A stretch of 64,000 nucleotides of DNA from Fomes fomentarius. Its lineage: Eukaryota; Basidiomycota; Agaricomycetes; Polyporales; Polyporaceae. This document shows, one piece after another, positions 56,961-64,000 of this stretch. Each line of letters opens with the position of its first letter. Within the stretch, counting starts at the first letter, position 1. The notes under the pieces are model-generated. The model was not told the DNA's origin, searched no databases, and worked only from the letters and a program-made list of their open reading frames with translations. The stretch covers positions 2,542,001-2,606,000 of the forward strand of contig JABYQN010000006.1 of NCBI GenBank assembly GCA_022606135.1. Reading direction: 5' to 3'. Both the position numbers and the translations under genes were made by a program.

Positions 56961-58934
56961 AGGATATCTCGTTCTGGGAAATACAACATCAGTTGAGTAG
57001 GGGTCTGGTATTTGCTGAGGTTGACGTTTCGCCGCAAACTCTTCGGAGTTTGGGGTTCAAACTTTCATGTCGGGGGATCGTGCGTTCGCGTTTATGACAT
57101 TGTAATTTCCTCCTCAATCTGTGCTATTGTAGTATCGTCGCCGATCGTACTGGAGCCACTAACGTGGCACCTCAATTCTCAACCGAGAGAGGTCGATGCA
57201 TTTCGGAGCGTGTGCCAACTGAATGTACCGCAAAGAACTTCATTCATATGGGCAGATTCTGCCGACGTTCAAGGTTTGGACGACGTCGGCAGCGCTCGCC
57301 AAGGTGTACGTCTGCAATGTGATCCAAAGCGCAGTTCGCAGGGCTAGCTTGGGGTTTTGGTAGGCAGTGCGACGATACGCATGTGGCGTTAGAGCACGAA
57401 GCCCGCTCTTCGATGTCCGTGGAGATACAATCCAGTGGGTCCCAGACGAGCTTGATAGTCAGCCATATGGTCGGTAGTTCGATTGAGCGGGCGCAGCGTA
57501 ATTTCCGGTAGCTTCATAGAACCCTGGGGCGCTCTGCTGAAAGATTCAGTCGTGGTTTGGACACTACGCCGTAGCCCAGCATGAGCGGGGGAACAGAGCG
57601 AGACATAACGGGCGAAATGATATGGCACAGACCTTGTTTTCTAGGTTCAGGTTTCCTAGTCTCTGTGACGTGGAACAATATGTGGGCCGTTATTGGACAC
57701 TAAGTGGGTGGGTGTACCATGATGCCGCCGGAGAGTACAATAAGCGAACTCTAATTCCTGAGAGATACCGCGTGTGGGTAATACTTTGAAGCCTTCGGGT
57801 GGGAGTGGGTCGGGCGACTGAATTGTGCGATGTACTGGCCTACACAGTGAGAGACGAGAGCGACCCTGATATGGAGTTGTCGGGGAACTGCCTTTGAGCA
57901 CGAGTCCAATAACAGACACGCTTCGGCTGTGCAGCAAGAAGCTGCTGCGCTCTGGAATTCCGCGTAGACTCTCTATGGGATGCATGCCGAGGTCATGCGG
58001 GGGTGCGTACTCCCTCACTTTCGAGTGACGGTTTAGAATCCCACTGCGTGCGTAGCCCCTATTTAGAAAAGACGTAGTATCAACTGAAAGTCCGTCGGAA
58101 AAATGAATCGTTCACAAGTACATCCTATCAAGAGATAATCAGTGCTATCTGTGACGACTACACACAGGGGCCAGATGTATCAGGCATGAGAGGTACCTTG
58201 GTAAACCTGGGCTCTTGAGCAGCGAATACTATCCTAGAGATCATTAGCACCTCACCAATAAATCCGATAGAGAACCGATATTGATCATTGGACCATTTAT
58301 ACGGTGTTGCACTATGATATTTCCAGACCGATAGATTCTTGTAGGAGATGCATCGCGAGTTCAGTCTTGCCTTCATCAGAAGCTTACTACGTCTCTACCC
58401 TCAACGTTGATAGACGATACCCAACAGCACGTCAGCCAACGCACCCCGCCATAATCACAAGCATGCTACGTACTTGGAGTAGGATTGTCTTTCATGCCAC
58501 TAAGATGGATGATAAAGTCAGAAAACCTCGAGGCTGGAGCACAACGAAGTGCAGTCGTAAGTTGACGTTGATCGGCGGCCCGGGGACGCGTCTCACGGCA
58601 TTCTCCGACGAGACCCTAGTATGCTGCCACCAATGTCCGCGGCGGCGGTGGCGATCACATACTCCTCCTTCCTCTTCCTCCCTCTCATTTCCTTTTGGCT
58701 TCCCCGGCCCGACCACTCTACTACCTCAACATTGGCCTCCTGTCATCTTGTGGGGTTTGTCTATTGGCTGTAACTGGACGCAACGAATGAATTGAATGGG
58801 CATCGTCTTCTGGTACGTCTATGTATCTCCAGTACTACATACCCCATAGTTCTTTGTCGATGTCTTCTTCGCAGAATACCTTCACGCTCTATATAATTGC
58901 CGGATAACACCTGCCAATTCCTCGCTCGCCTTCT
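56961..58934. other. Intergenic, gene not supported
   Basis: About 2 kb between the array and the phosphatase gene. Minus-strand frames at 57389..57628 and 57656..58018 have some protein-like stretches but no domain, no splice continuity and no start context. The last ~60 bp holds a TATA-like element. Confidence 0.5.
58890..58898 (+). promoter_or_regulatory. TATA-like element
   Basis: TATATAATT lies 45 bp upstream of the ATG at 58935, in the right range for a fungal core promoter with a short leader. Confidence 0.4.
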
Positions 58935-60755
58935 ATGCTCAGACGCGCCTGGAAACCCATCCTGGGTACCTCTGTTCTTGTCGGTTCTCCCGCCTATCTA
59001 TATTACCGCTATAGTCGCAAGCCAACCCGTGACACTTTTGACTTGTCTGTGAAGGCTGTAGGGCCCGACGGAAAGCATCAGATTGTCACGCGCAGCATCC
59101 CCCTCCTCAACAAAGACGAGGTAGATGCCCGAATCCGCGAGCACGCATTCTCCAAGAGTGTCACCCGCCCTGGCGGCATTGTCTGGAAGTCTACGACGGC
59201 ATACTTTTCTTCTAACGACCCCATAGAAGATGCGAACGGGAATCTACTGATTGAGAGAGACACGTCGGACCTGTCTCCGCCTGGAGACTACCTGTTCTTC
59301 GCTGTAATGGATGGTCACGGGGGCCCTGATACTTCTCGCGTCCTCGCAGACATCCTCATTCCTACCGTGGCAATGGAGCTTGCAGCGCGTATTAACGATC
59401 CCAATGCGAGTTTGACCGACGCTGGCCTCCTGCGCAAGGCCAAGTCCGTCATCTGGCCCTCGACACCTCCGCCCTATGACGCAAATCCCGCAAATGTTGC
59501 CAGCGCAATTGAGTCGGCCTTCACCAAGCTCGACAACCAGATTGTCAACGCGCCGCTTGAAATCTTGTATCATGCCGTCGACCAAGAGGCCTTGAAGAAG
59601 AGGCTCGTACCGGACTTGACACAGCACCCGCTCGCCACGTCCAGTATACGTACAGCCATGTCCGGTGAGTGCTTGCCATCACCCTGGTCCACTACATGTG
59701 TTCATGTCGATATGCATATATTCAGGCAGCTGCGCTTTGCTGGCATTGTTCGATACCTCAAATCGTAACCTATACGTAGCTTGTACCGGCGACAGCCGTG
59801 CTGTCGCTGGTGTCTATGAGGAAACCCAAGACGGTCAAGGTTTATGGCGTGTAGAGGTCCTCACGGAGGACCAGACTGGCCGGAATCCTAACGAACTCAA
59901 GCGGTACGCCCCCCATCGCACCTCTTTCGCGATACTTGTGCTCACTACCCTGCAGGATACAGTCAGAACACCCTTCAGACGAAGCAGCGAACGTCGTCCG
60001 CAATGGTCGCATACTAGGCGGACTAGAGCCCAGCCGTGCGTTCGGCGATGCCCGCTACAAGTGGCCTCGTGAGGTCCAGGATGTGTCTGTATCCTCCTCT
60101 TAATTGTACCCCCACCGAGAAATAGCACTAACGCCCCTGCCACAGGCTGAACAAGGCCTTCATGGAGCCCAAAGGCGAGGCCCTGCGCCCAGCCCCGCCG
60201 ACGCTCAAGACCCCGCCCTACGTGATCGCAAAGCCCGTCGTGACTCACCGCCCGCTCTCCTTCCTCCCTCTCCCCTCCCCGGACGCGCCGAAGCCCAAGT
60301 CCGCAATGCGCTTCCTCGTGCTCGCGACCGACGGACTCTGGGACGAGCTCTCGAACGAAGAAGTCGTCGCACTCGTCGGGGGCTACTTCGCCGGGCTGCG
60401 CGGCACGGTCCCCAAGTCGGAGCTGCCGAACCTTGTGCGCACATCCACGGGCGCACAGGGCGTCGAGGGCAAGAACAAGAGCCGAAAGGAGACGCAGAAG
60501 GGCGCGTGGGCGTTCGAGGACGACAACCTCAGCGCACACCTCATCCGGAACGCGCTTGGAGGCGGAAATGTTGACCACCTGCGTAAACTCGCGAGCATCC
60601 CTGCCCCGCACTCACGCCGGTATCGCGACGACATTACCGTCACAGTCGTCTGGTGGGAGGATGGCCGGGAGGGTCAGGCGCAAACTGAGCAGGTTGCGAT
60701 CTCCAGTGCAGGCGGTGCGCAGGAGGAACAGCAGCAGGCTAAGGCCAAATTATGA
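58935..60755 (+). CDS. PTC5: PP2C phosphatase, mitochondrial PTC5/PDP type
   Basis: Metal-dependent Ser/Thr phosphatase of the family that reactivates pyruvate dehydrogenase in mitochondria. The basic N-terminus (MLRRAWKPILGTSVLVGSPA) with a hydrophobic stretch looks like a mitochondrial presequence plus anchor. Exons: 58935-59664, 59726-59903, then a third from about 59956 to 60079, and the last from about 60147 to 60755. Metal and catalytic motifs in order: YLFFAVMDGHGGPDTSRVLA, GSCALLALFDTSNRNLYVAC joined to TGDSRAVAGV, DEAANVVRNGRILGGLEPSR with AFGDARYKW, RFLVLATDGLWDELSNEEVV, and RYRDDITVTVVWW. All family Asp residues are present. Two fungal-type inserts, one after the second motif block and one before RNALGGGN, lengthen the domain. 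The C-terminus is Gln/Ala-rich. The pyruvate dehydrogenase substrate is inferred from the family. Confidence 0.88.
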
Positions 60756-60940
60756 TAGTGTGTATCGTATCGTACATGGTTGTCATAATTGTGGGTTCTG
60801 TCGACGCTCACTACTCGAACATCCGGAACGTCGCGTCTCGTCTGTGAGCAGTGCAAAATGGGAGGACTGTATCTGCTAGTCCAGCGAGGAGCGAAGTGAT
60901 ATGAAATAGGATGCGGGGACGAAGTTCTGATGGGTGAGGT

Positions 60941-60979
60941 ATGTGTGTGTGTGTGTGTGTGTGGGGGGGGGGGCGGGGG
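60941..60979. repeat. (TG)n microsatellite followed by a G run
   Basis: About eleven TG dinucleotides run directly into an eleven-base G tract and then CGGGGG. It lies in the 3' spacer between two convergent genes. Length in the assembly may be unreliable. Confidence 0.9.
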
Positions 60980-61066
60980 TGATGAAGTTAGGTTATGAGA
61001 TACAACACGAAGCCAATACAATGAGTCCATGCTCTCTACCTCCGGGTCTGTGCCTCTCGGGGCAGT

Positions 61067-63401
61067 CTACATCAAAAAGTGCCGCCGCTGCTTACGTCCG
61101 TGCATAGCTGGCGACGACCCCGTCGAGTCCCGCCGCTGCTGGAGATTGTTGCTGCCCTTCAGCTTGTTGAACGGGTTCGTGGCGGAGAACCGGCGCTCCT
61201 TCGATGGGGGTGAGATGGGCGTCTTCGCCCACCGGCTGTAGGACCTCTCTTCCTCTTCTCCATCGGGGGTCTTCCGCTTCTTGTCCTTCGGCTTGGGGGC
61301 CGGAGTGCCGTAGAACGACGATGGTGGGATACCGGAAGGTCCGAAAGACGATGACGCAGTTGTTGGTGGTGGTGGATTCGGTAGAGACGAAGACGACGAA
61401 GAGGCTACGGGACTCGACGGACGAGCGGAAGGTTCCGGCGGAGGGGAGGGTTCTGGAGCCTTTGACGCAGTCTCCGTGGACGTGTCGGCAGAGGGAGCAG
61501 CGTCCTTCTTGTCCTGCTTTCGCTCCTCCTGCGTGACCTTCTCGCCTACATCGTCGTCGTCATCGTCGTCATCGTTGTACTCGGACAGATCCATGAGCGC
61601 GCTCTTCCCGCTCTGCGACTTGGCCACCGCGATCTTCTTCTTGAGCGCTTCGGCCTGCGGATCTGCCTGTTTACCGTCCTTCTCAGGGGTCTGAGGCGAG
61701 GTGGTTGGAAGGAGAGGTCCGATGAACCGTTTCGGGGTCTTGGCATCTGGCGGCCTCTCCTCTTCGTCGTCACTCTGCACAATCTTCCGCTTCTTCATGT
61801 TGGCGACCAACCGCGACTTCGCTGGTTGTTGAACTGAGGGAGAAGTAGACACGTTCAGGGCAGCCTCCAGCACCTGACCCTTCTCGCGTATGTAGAAGAG
61901 GATGTACGCGTTTTTCAAGCTGGTCGGCGCGCCGACCTGCCGCGTGACGGAGTCGTCGTTCATCTCGTACCACTGCCCGCTTGCGCCCTTGACGTGCGCG
62001 TAGTAGTGCCCAGAGTTGGGACCGCCACCAGCGTGCGAGATGACGCCATACAACGAGTACGTTGGTCCGAACTCGCCCTCGCTCATGCATGGCTGGAGGC
62101 TGAGCTGCTCGTCGTACCTGACTGGGTGTCCAATCTTGCGCCCCATGGGAGAGAAGCGCTTCAGGTGAACCGTCAAGACCAGCGGTGCTTCCTGTACCGT
62201 GAACTGCTTGTCCGCGTTGACGAATTTCTTGCATCTGAACCACCGCGTTAACTCGGCACTCTCTATTACGGAAGCAAGCGCACTCACTTGTCGCACTTGT
62301 ATTTGTCGGCGCCCCGCAGATGGTCCACCGCCACAAACTTACGCAGAGCGTCTCGCAGAGACGACACGCCAGCGATATCTACACTGAGATCTAGCATCCT
62401 GTCGAACGTATCGCTGTTGTGGCTACATGAAAGGCACTTGACACGGGAACGAAGTAGGCCGCCAAAAATCATGTAGACCCATGTCTTCTCTGCCAGCTTG
62501 GCGTCGGGCTTCCTGTGGCAGCGTTGAAAAGGCGTTGAGGGAGTGCGAGGGAGACCGACTCACTGAGGGTAACCTGCAAGAATAGACCGTTGCAGTGCAT
62601 CCACGAAGTAGCGAAGAAACTCGTGAGAGTCCTCTTGTCTCCATCTCCGCATGTGTTTCGCGATTGCTGTCAACGGGTTTAGTACCAACAAAATTTTACA
62701 GCAGCTACGAGGCACACCTTGCAGTTTAACGATGACAGGGTAAGGCGTTATTGAACGGGGCTTCGAATGCGAATGCGCCTCTACCATCACTTGTCGTAGA
62801 GCGCAGATCATACAATACGTGTTTTTAGGTGCACGACCTGTACCAGAAGTAAAGTTGAGTGTCGCGCACAAGAGAGGCGTAGTGCGGTGGTACTTACATG
62901 GCTCCCTGTCAGTGTGCTTGCGCAGTATATGCAAGAGTGGAGTAGTGTGAAGCAAGCACTGAAGGGCGCTGTTCAAGAAACAGGTGTTGCCCATGTTGTT
63001 GAGACCGCACCCAACAGTGAGTTCAGCGGGCCAATGTGTATCAATAGGACAGGTGTAGAAGGATTTGGGCGAGCTGACAGCATCTTGCACATTTTTTGAA
63101 GCCTTCACAGGCGTAGCAGCTGCTCTCCGGGGTTCTCGCGACTACGACGGACGTGTTAGAGGATGGAAGACGCGTCCGTCGCGGATGCACTCACGTCTGC
63201 CGCCGCCGGCGCCGCCTTAGGACTCGGCTCGTTGATAGGCTGGTATTTGCCCTCCGCTACAGCCAGAACTCCAGATGAGGAACCTTCAATGAACTCTATT
63301 GGTGGAGGCAAGAGTTTGTTAAATGCTTCGAGGTCCTTCGCGGGTCGATAGGAAGTATCATCCGTGAACCGGGGCGAAGGGAGAAGTGGTGAAGCGAGCA
63401 T
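61067..63401 (-). CDS. Ubiquitin-specific protease, USP36/USP42-like
   Basis: Cysteine deubiquitinase (peptidase C19). The start at 63401 (MLASPLLPSPRFTDDTSYRP) is chosen because upstream in-frame sequence is not coding-like. The catalytic domain begins VGCGLNNMGNTCFLNSALQC (Cys box), then CMICALRQVMVEAHSHSKP and HMRRWRQEDSHEFLRYFVDA. A zinc-binding pair follows: RSRVKCLSCSHNSDTFDRML and YKCDKCKKFVNADKQFTVQE. The His box is YGVISHAGGGPNSGHYYAHV with the later NDDSVTRQ. After the fold closes (NAYILFYIRE), about 240 residues are disordered, with a run of eight Asp, many Ser/Pro and basic patches (MKKRKIVQSDDEEERP; GRKQRRHFLM). The USP36 group acts in the nucleolus, which would suit the basic tail. 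Several introns of 50-80 nt split the domain; exon ends in 62700-62900 are approximate. Confidence 0.87.
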
Positions 63402-64000
63402 TTTTTGAGCGAAAGCCCTGAATGTAGATGGCTTCACAGCGCGCAAAGCACAAGCACGGAGCAGGATGGCGGCGATGGGGCGGGAGAAGGGGAAGCGGGG
63501 ACAAGGATGGATAGAGCACAGGCAGGCCAAAGGATGTGTATGCGGGAACTCTTCGCCAAACAAGATGTCAATCAGCCACAGCCCTGTTGGCATCTGTTTG
63601 TCGATCACGTGGTCGAGTCGCGGGGATGGTACCCGTAACCCTCTCAAGACTCAAATGCGGCGTCAATGTCCGCCGTCGGACTGGTGGTTTGTTTGCCATA
63701 TCCGCATCTCAGTCTTGTCTTGTACTGCCCAAAATCGCTTGTCGGCTGGTTCTATGACGCTCGCCTCTATCGACCCTGTCTCGGAGCGTCTTGCACGGAC
63801 CTACCGATAATCTTCCCACAGTTCTCAGCCTCCGAGTCGCAACGCAGCAAAGTCGTCAACACCGCGATACTGAATTCTCCAGTACAAGTACAGTGTAAGA
63901 CCAACGATACATGAGGGGTGAGCGCATGCGTAATACTACATCGAAAGACCAGATATACAAAGGACAGATAAAAAAAACCAAATGCTACAAATGGGGTGCG
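63402..64000. other. Upstream region of the USP gene
   Basis: About 600 bp reaching the window edge. Short frames on both strands do not resemble any gene; a gene beginning beyond the edge cannot be excluded. Confidence 0.45.

Overview
The window reads as euchromatic nuclear DNA of a filamentous basidiomycete, most likely an agaricomycete (mushroom or bracket fungus). Signs are: genes split by many short GT-AG introns (mostly about 50-70 nt), tightly packed genes on both strands, a moderately GC-rich composition, a DUF6534 seven-helix protein, a KRE6/SKN1 glucan-synthesis gene with the basidiomycete layout, and a TRPY-type vacuolar channel. I saw no rRNA, tRNA, CRISPR or autonomous transposon. 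Species is not determinable by eye.

Layout. 0-23 kb: the 3' end of an ACT-domain protein, KRE6 (beta-1,6-glucan), PEX14 (peroxisome import), an M28 glutamate-carboxypeptidase-like peptidase with a His-rich insert, an FMN-dependent 2-hydroxyacid dehydrogenase, a DUF6534 membrane protein, a Pro/Gln-rich coiled-coil protein, and a single-pass membrane protein with a signal peptide on its own small exon. 23-28.7 kb: gene-poor, with one tentative intron-split hypothetical gene and a ~206-bp palindromic MITE-like repeat. 28.7-46.3 kb: dense housekeeping block: RIB1, VPS17, a secreted M24 peptidase, LEU2, NOB1, ARPC3, YVC1, PSF2 and a haspin kinase, mostly in divergent or convergent pairs with 110-370 bp between them. 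47-57 kb: a disordered nuclear-type protein, then a head-to-tail array of four paralogous single-pass membrane proteins. 57-64 kb: a PP2C phosphatase of the mitochondrial PTC5/PDP type and a USP36/42-like deubiquitinase.

The most interesting region is the 49.4-57.0 kb array. All four copies share an N-terminal beta-rich domain, a Gly-rich transmembrane helix followed by a basic stop, two phase-1 introns at equivalent positions, a cytoplasmic DSG(V/I)RF motif, and an extreme C-terminal PPxY motif of the type bound by WW domains of Nedd4/Rsp5 ubiquitin ligases. Copy 3 looks damaged (in-frame stop near the start, frameshift in the tail) and copy 4 is diverged, so the array appears to be expanding and decaying. 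A receptor or adaptor role is inference.

Other points: an apparent one-base deletion in a C run of the essential gene NOB1, a haspin kinase with a Gln in place of the metal-binding Asn of the catalytic loop, a 6-nt first coding exon in ARPC3 and a 14-nt one in LEU2.
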